Source: Xenopus tropicalis | Lineage: Eukaryota; Chordata; Amphibia; Anura; Pipidae | Length of the DNA stretch: 64,000 nucleotides | Direction: 5' to 3' | Assembly: GCF_000004195.4 (NCBI RefSeq) | Contig: NC_030677.2 | Location: 201,984,713-202,048,712, forward strand | In this document: positions 54,010-63,968 of the stretch, in pieces | Layout: each line of letters opens with the position of its first letter | Numbering within the stretch: the stretch's first letter is position 1 | Position numbers and translations under genes: made by a program | Notes under the pieces: generated by a model | The model's database searches: none | What the model saw: the letters and a program-made list of their open reading frames with translations, nothing else | Told to the model about the DNA's origin: nothing

Positions 54010-54270
54010 AATACATACCTCCCAACTGTCCCGATTATCGCAGGACAGTCCCTCTTTTGACAGCTCAGCCGCAGTCCCGGATTCTTACTGAAAAGTCCCT
54101 CATTTCCCTTTGATCTCCTGCACTGAAGCTAAAAAAGATACAAATTTAATTAAAAAGTAGCATTTGGCAGAGAGCCCAGAAATCTTAACGAGCGTCACCT
54201 ACACTTAGATACATTGTTTCTCACATTTAATTAAATAAGTAGCTTTTGGCAGAGCCCAGGAAGATAAAGG
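54010..54270. mobile_element. MITE fragment, CTCCCAACTGTCC family
   Basis: CATACCTCCCAACTGTCCCG and the TTTAATTAAAAAGTAGC repeats match 33034-33360. The right end is not seen. Confidence 0.7.
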
Positions 54271-54274
54271 CTGA

Positions 54275-54640
54275 TGCCACACGTGGCGTTTTTACGCTGC
54301 GTATTTTCTAATTCTCTCGGCGGCTGAAAAACGCACAATATCATCATCCATAGAAATAACTTGAAAAGACTGGAAGCAAACCACACAATGCGGAAATACG
54401 CTAGAAAACGCCTTAGCGCGGATTTTTCAAGTGTTTGCCGAAATACGCCAGTATTTGCACAGCAAGCTATTCCTATGTATACACAAAGGCAGCTGCCAGA
54501 CCTAGCGGAAATATGCGGCGTTTTTTACTATTTCGCACTATTAGCACCATGGAAACGGGATTTGCTACGTCACCAGTACTAGGCTGAAAAACGCCATAGT
54601 CAGGGGCTGTGTGGCTTGTGCAGTGATTCCTTCTCTGTAT
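54275..54640. mobile_element. MITE, GCCACACGTGGCGTTTTT family
   Basis: GATGCCACACGTGGCGTTTT and, inverted and diverged, AAAACGCCATAGTCAGGGGC...GTGTGGCTTGTGC. The interior is rich in TACGC words. Ends about 300 bp before the nars1 promoter. Confidence 0.6.
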
Positions 54641-54940
54641 ATCTGTGTTAAATGTCTAGAGACATTCTCCTCACACCACAGCTCCTTGCCAGTAACCCCT
54701 GCCCATAAGGAACTGGCTGCATACTAATAATATCCTGTGAGTTATTAAAAGCCTATGAAAGTGTTTCTACTAGTAAATATCCACGAACCTACAGCCGCTG
54801 CCAGTATTTCTGCAATATGGGAAACTCAGAACTACGTTTCAACATTACGCTTCCTTTATACGTCCCACCAACAAAATGGCTGCGAAAGCACCTCACGGCG
54901 ACAGTTCGGAATAAGCGACGCTGCCCCTTACCGCATTGCC

Positions 54941-55066
54941 GTGACGTTTCCTGTCAGGAAAGAATGGTGACGTTGTGGGCGTGGTGCAGCCGCGCCTGCG
55001 TACTAGGGTAGAGGAAGAAGGAATCTGATGCAACCGGCAGTCAGTGTGTGAAAGCGAGCGAGAGAC
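54941..55066 (+). promoter_or_regulatory. nars1: nars1 core promoter and 5' UTR
   Basis: A GC- and CpG-richer block with no TATA box. It carries two GTGACGTT CRE-like half sites (54941-54948, 54967-54974), a 15-bp palindrome with opposed GGAA cores (54947-54961), a GTGGGCGTGG GC/KLF/EGR-type box (54975-54984) and TGATGCAAC (55026-55034), a C/EBP-ATF composite match. The transcription start is not visible but probably lies between 54985 and 55060. Confidence 0.6.
55026..55034 (+). promoter_or_regulatory. nars1: C/EBP-ATF response element (CARE) candidate
   Basis: TGATGCAAC fits the TGATGNAAN consensus bound by ATF4 heterodimers during amino-acid starvation. Aminoacyl-tRNA synthetase genes, including NARS1, are established ATF4 targets, so position and gene make this plausible. 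Binding here is inferred. Confidence 0.55.
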
Positions 55067-55106
55067 ATGGAAGAAATCAATGATAGCGCCGCCAGGCTCA
55101 AACTCG
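55067..55106 (+). CDS. nars1: nars1 coding exon 1
   Basis: MEEINDSAARLKL plus one base, phase 1. Donor CTCG|GTAAGG. Intron 1 is about 5.1 kb and full of transposons. Confidence 0.9.
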
Positions 55107-58100
55107 GTAAGGACTGAACCATTGTGCCCATATATAGGGGGGTCATGCGGTTAGGAAGCCTCATCCCTGAGCAAGGAAGCCTTGGTTCTACTGCTACTGC
55201 AAGGGGTGGGGATTCCTGTATAGTGTCAGCACCATGTGCACTGGGCTGTACATTGCTATTACATTGTGACAGCAGGACTCTGCCTACTTATGGCAATGGA
55301 GAGTTCCTTCTGTATCCTTAGCTCCCATGCTTTATGGCTGTATCCAGGGGATTGTATATAACTGGGCCACTGATAAAGTTTTATTAGCCCAGTGCCCCTG
55401 CTAAATCTCTGCAAGGTTTTCACTTTTCTGTCATATATACCAGGCTTATAGCTGGGTGTCAGCCCCTTAAACCTGCCCTGTATTGTATTGGACAGTGATC
55501 ATGGATTTGACAGGCACCCTGAAATAAAACACATTGCTGTCAATAGTAGAAGCTACACAAGCAGCTGGTACATCGGCTATTACCAATCGCAATATGCACT
55601 GGCATTTCCCAGCATCTCACATTCAAGATGAAGGGAAAGTAAGCCTTACTTACTACTGTAGCAGTTTTGGGGGGGAATCAAGTGTTACCCTAATTTGGTG
55701 TTACTGGTCCTTTAAGAGCTGTGGCATTGCATTGCAGAGGGCTACTAAGTTGCAGTAGTCAGGGCAGTCAGTTAATATGTGGGATTCTCTTTCATCATAG
55801 AGACAGGGGAGGCAAATGTGGCCAAAGAGCCCTGCTCTTTGATTTGGATATGTCAGATTGTCTGTGCCATTAGAAATCTATATGCTGTGCTGCATTGCAG
55901 GAGAAATCTTTGTACAGAGACAGACTGGTCTGTAGGGGGGGGGCACAAATACCCACAAATAAGCTGCACACAGTCCCTGGGGCATCACTTGGGGGCATCA
56001 CTGCATTAATCTTTTTATAGTTTTATAGTTCACGTAGTCAAATCTGTCTTTTTTGATGGAAAGTTTTACCATATGTTGGGCAGGTAAAAGGTGTAACTGA
56101 GCAGATGTGACTGGGGCCATTAAAGAGGTAGCATTGAAATTCACTTTTTTGTTATGTAGACATCTGTGCCTTTAGTCCTAATATTTTATTTTGCATTTTT
56201 TTTTTAAATGTTTACATTTTTTGGTTCTCCCAGACTCCCCACTATCTGGTTGCTAGGGTGTCATTGCTGTAGCAGCCAGACAGCAGTTTGGAAGTCAGAA
56301 GATCCAATAGGAGGAGAGCAATTAATAGAATAGAATAGAAAACCAATAAAAATGAAGCCAAGCAAATTGGTTGCCATGCATCACTACTGGCTGCAGGTTT
56401 AACTTTAATATTGATTGTTTTACACAGGATTTAGAATCTATTGAGCGGATGAGCCCCAGCGTAGGTGCATTGCTCTATCTCTGACCATCAGGGACTCCCC
56501 ATGACACAGGCTGATTACACCCTACACAACTGCAGAGGCCCTTATGCTACACGCCACTGAGTGTCCCAGTCATTTAGCCAATTGGCATCTTATTTATTGA
56601 TGGGGTTTTAGCAAGCCTCTTTATTTCATTTTTGGCATTTGGCTTTATGGCAGCTCCTGCAATCTGTTCTTTAGCAAAAGCTACATGTCAGTGGTGTAAC
56701 TATAGAGCAGTGGTTCCCAACCTTCCTAATGCCGCGACCCTTTAATACAGTTCCTCATGTTGTGGTGACCCCCAACCATAAAATTATTCCCAAGACCATC
56801 GGAAATACAGTGGTGTGAAAAACTATTTGCCCCCTTCCTGATTTCTTATTCTTTTGCATGTTTGTCACACTTAAATGTTTCTGCTCATCAAAAACCGTTA
56901 ACTATTAGTCAAAGATAACATAATTGAACACAAAATGCAGTTTTTAAATGAAGGTTTACGTTATTAAGGGAGAAAAAAAACTCCAAATCTACATGGCCCT
57001 GTGTGAAAAAGTGATTGCCCCCCTTGTTAAAAAATAACTTAACTGTGGTTTATCAATTTCAATTTTCAATTTCAATATCAATTTCTGTAGTCACCCCCAG
57101 GCCTGATTACTGCCACACCTATTTCAATCAAGAAATCACTTAAATAGGAGCTACCTGACACAGAGAGGACCAAAAGCACCTCAAAAGCTAGACATCATGC
57201 CAAGATCCAAAGAAATTCAGGAACAAATGAGAACAAAAGTAATTGAGATCTATCAGTCTGGTAAAGGTTATAAAGCCATTTCTAAAGCTTTGGGACTCCA
57301 GCGAACCACAGTGAGAGCCATTATCCACAAATGGCAAAAACATGGAACAGTGGTGAACCTTCCCAGGAGTGGCCGGCCGACCAAAATTACCCCAAAAGCG
57401 CAGAGACAACTCATCCGAGAGGCCCCAAAAGACCCCAGGACAACATCTAAAGAACTGCAGGCCTCACTTGCCTCAATTAAGGTCAGAGTTCACGACTCCA
57501 CCATAAGAAAGAGACTGGGCAAAAACGGCCTGCATGGCAGATTTCCAAGGCGCAAACCACTTTTAAGCAAAAAGAACATTAAGGCTCGTCTCAATTTTGC
57601 TAAAAAACATCTCAATGATTGCCAAGACTTTTGGGAAAATATCTTGTGGACCGACGAGACAAAAGTTGAACTTTTTGGAAGGTGCATGTCCCGTTACATC
57701 TGGCGTAAAAGTAACACAGCATTTCAGAAAAAGAACATTATACCAACAGTAAAATATGGTGGCGGTAGTGTGATGGTCTGGGGTTGTTTTGCTGCTTCAG
57801 GACCTGGAAGGCTTGCTGTGATAGATGGAACCATGAATTCTACTGTCTACCAAAAAATCCTGAAGGAGAATGTCCGGCCATCTGTTCGTCAACTCAAGCT
57901 GAAGCGATCTTGGGTGCTGCAGCAGGACAATGACCCAAAACACACCAGCAAATCCACCTCTGAATGGCTGAAGAAAAACAAAATGAAGACTTTGGAGTGG
58001 CCTAGTCAAAGTCCTGACCTGAATCCTATTGAGATGTTGTGGCATGACCTTAAAAAGGCGGTTCATGCTAGAAAACCCTCAAATAAAGCTGAATTACAAC

Positions 58101-61100
58101 AATTCTGCAAAGATGAGTGAGCCAAAATTCCTCCAGAGCGCTGTAAAAGACTCGTTGCAAGTTATCGCAAACGCTTGATTGCAGTTATTGCTGCTAAGGG
58201 TGGCCCAACCAGTTATTAGGTTCAGGGGGCAATTACTTTTTCACACAGGGCCATGTAGGTTTGGATTTTTTTTCTCCCTAAATAATAAAAACCCTCATTT
58301 AAAAACTGCATTTTGTGTTTACTTGTGTTATCTTTGACTAATAGTTAAATGTGTTTGATGATCAGAAACATTTTGTGTGACAAACATGCAAAAGAATAAG
58401 AAATCAGGAAGGGGGCAAATAGTTTTTCACACCACTGTATGTGTTTTCTGATGGTCTTAGGCGACCCCTGTGAAAGGGTTGTTCGACCCCCAAAGGGGAT
58501 CCCGACCCACAGGTTGAGAACCCCCTGCTCTATTCAGTCCCTCTCCTATTCATATATCAGTCTCTCATAAAGCCACTCCCTGGTTGGACTCCCTGGTAAT
58601 TTAGACCCTAGCAACCAGTATAACTCCAAACTGAAGAGTTGCTGAACTCATTGAAAACTACTATAATAATAAAATACTATACTATAATTAATAAAAAATG
58701 AAGACCAGATTTTTGGTTTTGAGTGATTTATCAATATTCCTGGCAAGTAGAAATTGATTTGAACAGAATTTTTTTTGTAATTTTTTTTTTTATATATGTT
58801 TTGATTGGAAAGTATAATTGTGCCTATTGGGGCAATAATAAATGAAGAATTCCAGCCCTCGGTACCACAGAAGTTGGACAGCACTGGGTTAGATTAACTC
58901 AGATCGATAACAACATTGTTTTGGGGAAATGGATCAATATACAGATGTTGCCGCTTCATGTTTTCCAGATTGTCCAGTCAGAACCCATTATTTTCCCAAA
59001 TGCATTTTCTATATACAGGTATAGGACCCATTATCCAGAATGCTCGGGATCAAGGGTATTCCAGATAAGGGGTCTTTCCGTTATTATGATCTCCATACCT
59101 TAAGTCTACTAAAAAATGAATTAAACCCAATAGGATTGTTCTGCCACCAATAAGGATTAATTATATCTTAGTTGGGATCAATTAAAAGGTAACTGTTTTA
59201 TTATTACAGAGAAAAAGGAATCATTTAAACATGAAATAATCCCAATAGGACTGTTCTGCCCCCAATAAGGGGTAATTATATCTTAGTTGGGATCAAGTAC
59301 AGGTACTGTTTTATTATTACAGAGAAAAGGGAATCATTTAACCATTAAATAAACCCAATAGGGCTGTTCTGCCCCCAATAAGGGGTAATTATATCTTAGT
59401 TGGGATCAAGTACAGGTATTGTTTTATTATTACAGAGAAAAGGGAATCATTTAACCATGAAATAAACCCAATAGGACTGTTCTACCCCCAATAAGGGGTA
59501 ATTATATCTTAGTTGGGATCAAGTACAGGTACTGTTTTATTATTACAGAGAAAAGGAAATCAGTTTTAAAATTCTGAATTATTTGATTAAAATGGGGTCT
59601 GTGGGAGATAGGCTTTCCGTATTTGGGAGCTTTCTGGATAACGGGTTTCCGGATAAGGGATTCCATACTTGTAGCAGCTTTTTTTTGTTGAAAGTAAGGT
59701 TGGCCATACACAGGTCAATTGGGGTGATATCTGGCCTGTTAGATTACAGGTTAAACACAAAGATATGGTTCAGTTAAGCTATCTACATGAGAAGCTTTGC
59801 ACTGGCTTCTTAGGGCAGCTTAGCATGGCAAGGGTTGGGTGTCTCTAACAGGGCAGCCAGTGGTCTGTTGCGTTACCTCTAGTCCCCTAAAGAACCAGTG
59901 GCATAAATAGATATTACTGGGTCAGTTTTGGGGAGCGTTTACATTAGGAATAAGGCCTTTTTTTCTCAAGTATATATTGAAACTGCTTATCAGTCTGTGC
60001 CCTTTGGCCCATTATAACTCTGGGCCTCCTCTGTAGTTACTCCCTTGCAGGGAACTTTGCATGACAGCAGCTGAAGCGTTTCGAAGCCTATATCGCCTGC
60101 TTGTACCATTGCTTAGCATTGTATCACATGTATCATTTACACTGTCTGTGTTCTGATTGCAGAGGAAATGTACGTTTCTGACCGCGAGGGAAATGATTCC
60201 ACTGGTGATGGAACCAAAGAAAAACCATTTAAGACTATTCTTAAGGTATGTGCTTGGAACAGTTTCCCGTGCCAATGTCTGTCCTGTTACTGTACATAAA
60301 GTGAGAGGAAGGATTGCAGCATTGTGTTTGGCCTTCACCACTACTGCTCATCATCTTCTTTCCTATTGGTTTATGCCTAATGTCAGTCACACCAGTCTAT
60401 CGCAGGAATGCTGGTATACTTGCTCTGGCACTCGCCAATAATATATTTTGCATCTGGGTACAACTATACATATTTCAGTCTATGAAATTGTTCACACTGG
60501 GGACTGAGTTGTTCAGTTACAGCACATAGCAGCCTCTAGAGCATTTTTTTAATAGTACAGGTATGGGATCCCTTATCCAGAAACTCGTTATCCAGAAAGC
60601 TCCGAATTATGGAAAGCCCGTCTCCCATAGACTCCATTTTAATCAAATAATTCAGAATTTTTTTTCTCTGTAATAAAACAGTCCCTGTACTTGATCCCAA
60701 CTAAGATATAATTACCCCTTATTGGGGGCAGAACAGCCCTATTGGGTTTATTTAATGGTTAAATGATTCCCTTTTCTCTGTAATAATAAAACAGTACCTG
60801 TACTTGATCCCAACTAAGATATAATTACCCCTTATTGGGGGCAGAACAGTCCTATTGGGTTTATTTAATGGTTAAATGATTCCCTTTTCTCTGTAATAAT
60901 AAAACAGTACCTGTAATTGATCCCAACTAAGATATAAATAATCCTTATTGGATGCAAAACAATCCTGTTGGTTTTAATTAATGTTTTATTGATTTTTTTA
61001 GTAGACTTGGAGATCCAAATTACGGAAAGACCCCTTATCCGGAATACCCTTGGTCCCGAGCATTCTGGATAACTGGTCCTATACCTGTAATAGAACAGGC

Positions 61101-63586
61101 ATGTCTATTGGCAGTGCAGCAGTGTATAGGCACAAACATTCATCTTTGCTTTTCTTTTTTCTTTAAGGCCATGTTAGCGGCTGGGAAAGAGCCATTCCCC
61201 ACCTTCTATGTGGATTCTCAGAAAGAGAATGAGGTTGGTAAAAGTTGATTTAATATGTTTATGTTAATTGATTCATTGACTTGTCCTGTTTTAAGGAGAA
61301 GGAAAGTCATGTTGGCATTTTACTGCCAATAGATTCGCCACGTTAGTGCCACCTAGAACGCTATATTTATTCTGCAGAAACCCTTACCATACCTGAGTAA
61401 AGAGCCCTAGAAGCTTTCTCTGATTGCATCTGCCAGATCACACATTCCTAAAGGGGGCAGAGTGAGTTTTATGAGTTCTTATGGGAGGGAGGAGCAGGAG
61501 AGGGGAGAGAACTGCGCAGACTCTGGCCCCAGGAATGAAGGATATTTCTGAGATTGGAAGTCAGATACCCTAAGAACATGTTTACAAGAAATCCTGTGTT
61601 TCTTTTGATAGAGGACTCTTGTGCTTATGGCTGTATTTACATAGACCTTTCTGATAAAGCTTACTTAGTTTTTACCTTTCCTTCTCATTTAAAGGGGATC
61701 TAAACCCCAAAGTGAACTGATGTAAAGTTACTTAGAGTAATACTCTGAGCACTTTTGCAATACACATTCATTTTAAATTTTTAGTGGTTTTTGACTGCTA
61801 ATACAAGGCTTTTAACATGGCTTCTCTCTGTGAAAATACAGTGTCAGAGATCCTGTCTATGCACCTCCTCCATAATCAGGTGACCCTAGGGTTGCCGAGC
61901 TGTGGAGCCGAATGCCTGAGATTGGCAGTCTAAAGGTGGGCATACACGATAATACACCTTGGGTGGGCAATAATGTGCTAATATGATCGTTTGGAAGGGG
62001 ATAGGAAAAGTTGGAGTGAGGTCCGCATCATAGAGCTGATGGGTTCCCCAATCCGACGAAAAATCAAGCCTGTCCGATCGACATCTGCCCAATTTTTGGC
62101 CACAAATCCTTTGGGTAGGCCTATTGGAGGGCCCCATACATGGGCAGATAAGCTGCTGAGTCGGCCCTAAGGACCCGAATTGGCAGCTGAAATCTGCCCG
62201 TGCACCTTTAAACTGCTAATAAAAAATAGAAAATAAATTGCAAGTGCTCAGAGAAGCACAATAAGTGAGTTTGCATCAATTCACTATTTGGGGGTTAGAT
62301 CCTCTTTAAATTTCATATTGGATTTTTAGGTCACCAGAGAGTATAACTTTTAGATCTTTTTTTATACAAAAACTGATTTAAATGTTACTTAAACAGTGCT
62401 TTAAGGGGTTCTGTCCATTAATGCAGTTGGCAGGGTCACACTGGGCTGGAAACCCATGAAGTGCAGCGCTTTTAAGTTGAATGAATTCACAGATGGGTTA
62501 AGGAAAATGGCTGCCTTGCCAGTAGCCTCCAAGTTACCCACATTTGCCCCTACTGATGCAGTAGTTCTCCCTACAGGGAGTCATTAGATGTGATAATATT
62601 AAAACCTACATAGGGGTAACATTGTACAGGTTCTACAGTGTCACAGCACTGGGTTACAATTTTATTGTCATTGCTATTTTTTATTATTTTGCTAAGGTAA
62701 TTTAGACCCTAGCAACCAAATAGCTGCTGAAATTCCAAACTGGAGAGCTGCTAAATATAAAGCCAAACAACTCAAAAACCACAAATAATAGAAAATGAAA
62801 AACCATTACAAATTCTCACATTGCAAATTCTCACATTCTCTACATTATGCTAAAAGTTAATATAAAGGTGAACAAACCCCTTTAAAAAGTTCCATTAGTT
62901 TTAAAGCTATTTGTATATGTAATTGTTACTCAAAGCAGAGCCTTTCCGACCCCTGAAACACTGAAGCAGAAGCCAGCTGATTAACAGACCTGGAGGAGAA
63001 CTAGCTTCTGCTACTTTGTTTCAGGAGTCAGAATTGGAGAACAAAAAGTGATAAATACTGCCTCCATTTGTAATTGTATTATAAAACCATGTCTATATAG
63101 GAAAGCTGTTTGGAATTACATTTTCTTTTCATGTATGTCTAGGTGTTCTTTCTGTTGCATTATTACAGGGCAGCCATTGATACAACAGTCCTTAGTCTAG
63201 GGCCTAAATATGATAGAAAGAATATCCTTCTTTCTCTCTGCTTTTCTTTATAAACACTGGAAATCTCAGACAGGGTTTTATGGAACTTTGTATAAGTGCT
63301 GTTTGTGTCTATTGCAGAGATGGGATGTTATTTCCAAGTCTCAGATGAAGAACAACCGCAAGCTCTGGGTGCGAGAGCAAATGAAAAACGAGGCCAAAGA
63401 AAAGAAAGAGGTTTGTTATTCCCTTTGCTCGTCTGGCTACTGCAATCCGTGTGCGAGGCCCGACCCGTACTGACTGTTCCTTCATTGTTCAAACAGGCAG
63501 AAGATAACTTAAGGCGCGAAAAAAACTTGGAGGAAGCAAAGAAAATCGTTATCACTAACGACCCGAGTCTTCCTGCCCCAGTGACA
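55067..63586 (+). CDS. nars1: Asparaginyl-tRNA synthetase, cytoplasmic (5' part; continues past window)
   Basis: Class IIb synthetase that charges tRNA-Asn in the cytosol. Five exons with compatible phases give 124 codons that match the vertebrate-specific N-terminal domain of human NARS1: YVSDREG, STGDGTKEKPFKT, GKEPFPTFYVDSQKENERW, VISKSQ, LRREKNLEEAKK and NDPSLP. The anticodon-binding OB fold and the catalytic class II motifs lie beyond 64000. ATG 55067 is the first in-frame ATG after an in-frame TGA at 55049-55051 and has a purine at -3 and G at +4. The frog start adds MEEINDSAARLKLEE where human reads MVLAEL. The gene lies 5.4 kb downstream of atp8b1 on the same strand, with its own promoter. 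Confidence 0.96.
55107..56707. other. nars1 intron 1, left part: no coding feature
   Basis: Repeat words of T2-type elements (GTTGCTAGGGT, CAATTTGCAA-like) occur near 56130-56420, but no complete element could be delimited. Confidence 0.5.
56808..58437 (+). mobile_element. Tc1-like DNA transposon, near-complete
   Basis: 1630 bp between TA dinucleotides (56806-56807 and 58438-58439). Long inverted repeats of about 200 bp, starting CAGTGGTGTGAAAAACTATT. An inner repeat of the outer motif (GTGTGAAAAAGTGATTGCCC at 57001-57020) gives the IR/DR layout known from Sleeping Beauty-type elements. Confidence 0.93.
57197..58219 (+). pseudogene. Tc1-like transposase with one premature stop
   Basis: Open for 307 codons, then TGA (58118-58120) where the family has Trp; the frame then stays open 32 more codons to TAG at 58217-58219, giving the usual 340-codon length. 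Paired-like HTH DNA-binding region in the first ~110 residues (YKAISKALGLQRTTVRAIIH; GRP in SGRPTK is the AT-hook-like linker). Catalytic DD34E: Asp in WTDETKV (~152), Asp in QQDNDPKHT, and 34 residues on Glu in NPIE. The stop falls after the last catalytic residue and removes only the C-terminal tail. Confidence 0.93.
58852..58888. mobile_element. Right-end fragment of the CAGTGCTGTCCAACT hAT family
   Basis: CTCGGTACCACAGAAGTTGG ACAGCACTG equals the inverted left end of the element at 10943. Confidence 0.7.
59014..59673 (-). mobile_element. TACAGGTAT-family MITE with internal tandem repeats
   Basis: Begins TACAGGTATAGGACCCATTA and ends GGATTCCATACTTGTA. The interior has four ~115-120 bp tandem units with CAATAAGGGGTAATTATATC. 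Opposite orientation to 60556-61089. Confidence 0.9.
60163..60245 (+). CDS. nars1: nars1 coding exon 2
   Basis: EEMYVSDREGNDSTGDGTKE then KPFKTILK, ending in phase 0. Acceptor ATTGCAG, donor AAG|GTATGT. Bracketed by two inverted copies of one MITE. Confidence 0.95.
60556..61089 (+). mobile_element. TACAGGTAT-family MITE with internal tandem repeats
   Basis: Begins TACAGGTATGGGATCCCTTA and ends CTGGTCCTATACCTGTA; about three internal units. Inverted partner of 59014-59673. Confidence 0.9.
61168..61233 (+). CDS. nars1: nars1 coding exon 3
   Basis: Twenty-two codons, AMLAAGKEPFPTFYVDSQKE then NE. Acceptor CTTTAAG. The donor GAG|GTTGGT is weak (T rather than purine at +3). Confidence 0.94.
61295..61688. 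mobile_element. TTAA-flanked MITE (GGAGAAGGAAAG ends)
   Basis: GGAGAAGGAAAG and CTTTCCTTCTC are inverted ends between TTAA (61291-61294) and TTAA (61689-61692). Kolobok-like target. Confidence 0.8.
61693..62305. mobile_element. TTAA-flanked MITE (AGGGGATCTAAACCCC ends), interrupted
   Basis: AGGGGATCTAAACCCC and GGGGGTTAGATCCTCT are inverted ends; shares its left TTAA with the previous element, right TTAA at 62306-62309. Contains a Harbinger-like copy at 61933-62211. Confidence 0.85.
61933..62211. mobile_element. Harbinger-like MITE
   Basis: Left AGGTGGGCATACACGA preceded by TAA; right CCCGTGCACCT followed by TTA. Interior CAGATAAGCTGCTGAGTCGG as in other copies. Confidence 0.8.
62310..63317. 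other. nars1 intron 3, right part; T2-like piece
   Basis: AAAGTTAATATAAAGGTGAA then CAAACCCCTTTAAA (62852-62886) is the right end of a T2-type MITE; its interior includes GACCCTAGCAACCAAATAGC. No coding or RNA gene. Confidence 0.55.
63318..63410 (+). CDS. nars1: nars1 coding exon 4
   Basis: Thirty-one codons, RWDVISKSQMKNNRKLWVRE then QMKNEAKEKKE. A basic, helical segment of the N-terminal extension. Acceptor ATTGCAG, weak donor GAG|GTTTGT. Confidence 0.94.
63497..63586 (+). CDS. nars1: nars1 coding exon 5
   Basis: Thirty codons, AEDNLRREKNLEEAKKIVIT then NDPSLPAPVT, the link to the OB-fold domain. Acceptor AAACAG, donor ACA|GTAAGT. The next exon lies outside the window. Confidence 0.94.
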
Positions 63587-63639
63587 GTAAGTTGTGTTTT
63601 TTTTCCTATGATTATGTGATCTTTTTTGCATATACAAAT

Positions 63640-63885
63640 TAGGAATCTGATTCAGTTAAGTATTCAGCCGAAGGATTTGGCTGCAGATTAGGATAATCAA
63701 AGGTTAAAGAGAACCGCGTGCGCAATGCACAGTGAATAATTTTCAGCTTCGGGTTTAGGTGACAAAAAGTGACATAATTTTACGGATTTGGTTCAGCCAG
63801 AGGTATGGATTCAGATGAATTCTAATGAAAAAGGCAGAATCTTTGCCAAATCCCGAACCGAATCCTGGATTTGGTGCATCGTTAG
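63640..63885. mobile_element. MITE with GATGCACCGAATCC end (reverse)
   Basis: Ends CCGAATCCTGGATTTGGTGC ATCGTTAG, the inverse of the start at 4751; degraded left end near TTAGGAATCTGATTCAG. Confidence 0.65.
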
Positions 63886-63968
63886 ATTAAGGTCAACTTA
63901 CCATAGCGGAGATTATAGGGGTCATTTATAGATTGCACAGGGTTAGAGCCACACCCCTTGGTGCTTGC

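Larger units (their letters stand above)
56708..58527. mobile_element. hAT-like MITE (CAGTGGTTCCCAACC), host of a Tc1 element
   Basis: Left CAGTGGTTCCCAACCTTCCT and right ACAGGTTGAGAACCCCCTG, with GCGACCC / GGCGACCCCTG nearby. No convincing 8-bp duplication (CTATAGAG versus CTCTATTC). Interrupted by the Tc1-like element at 56808-58437. Confidence 0.75.
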
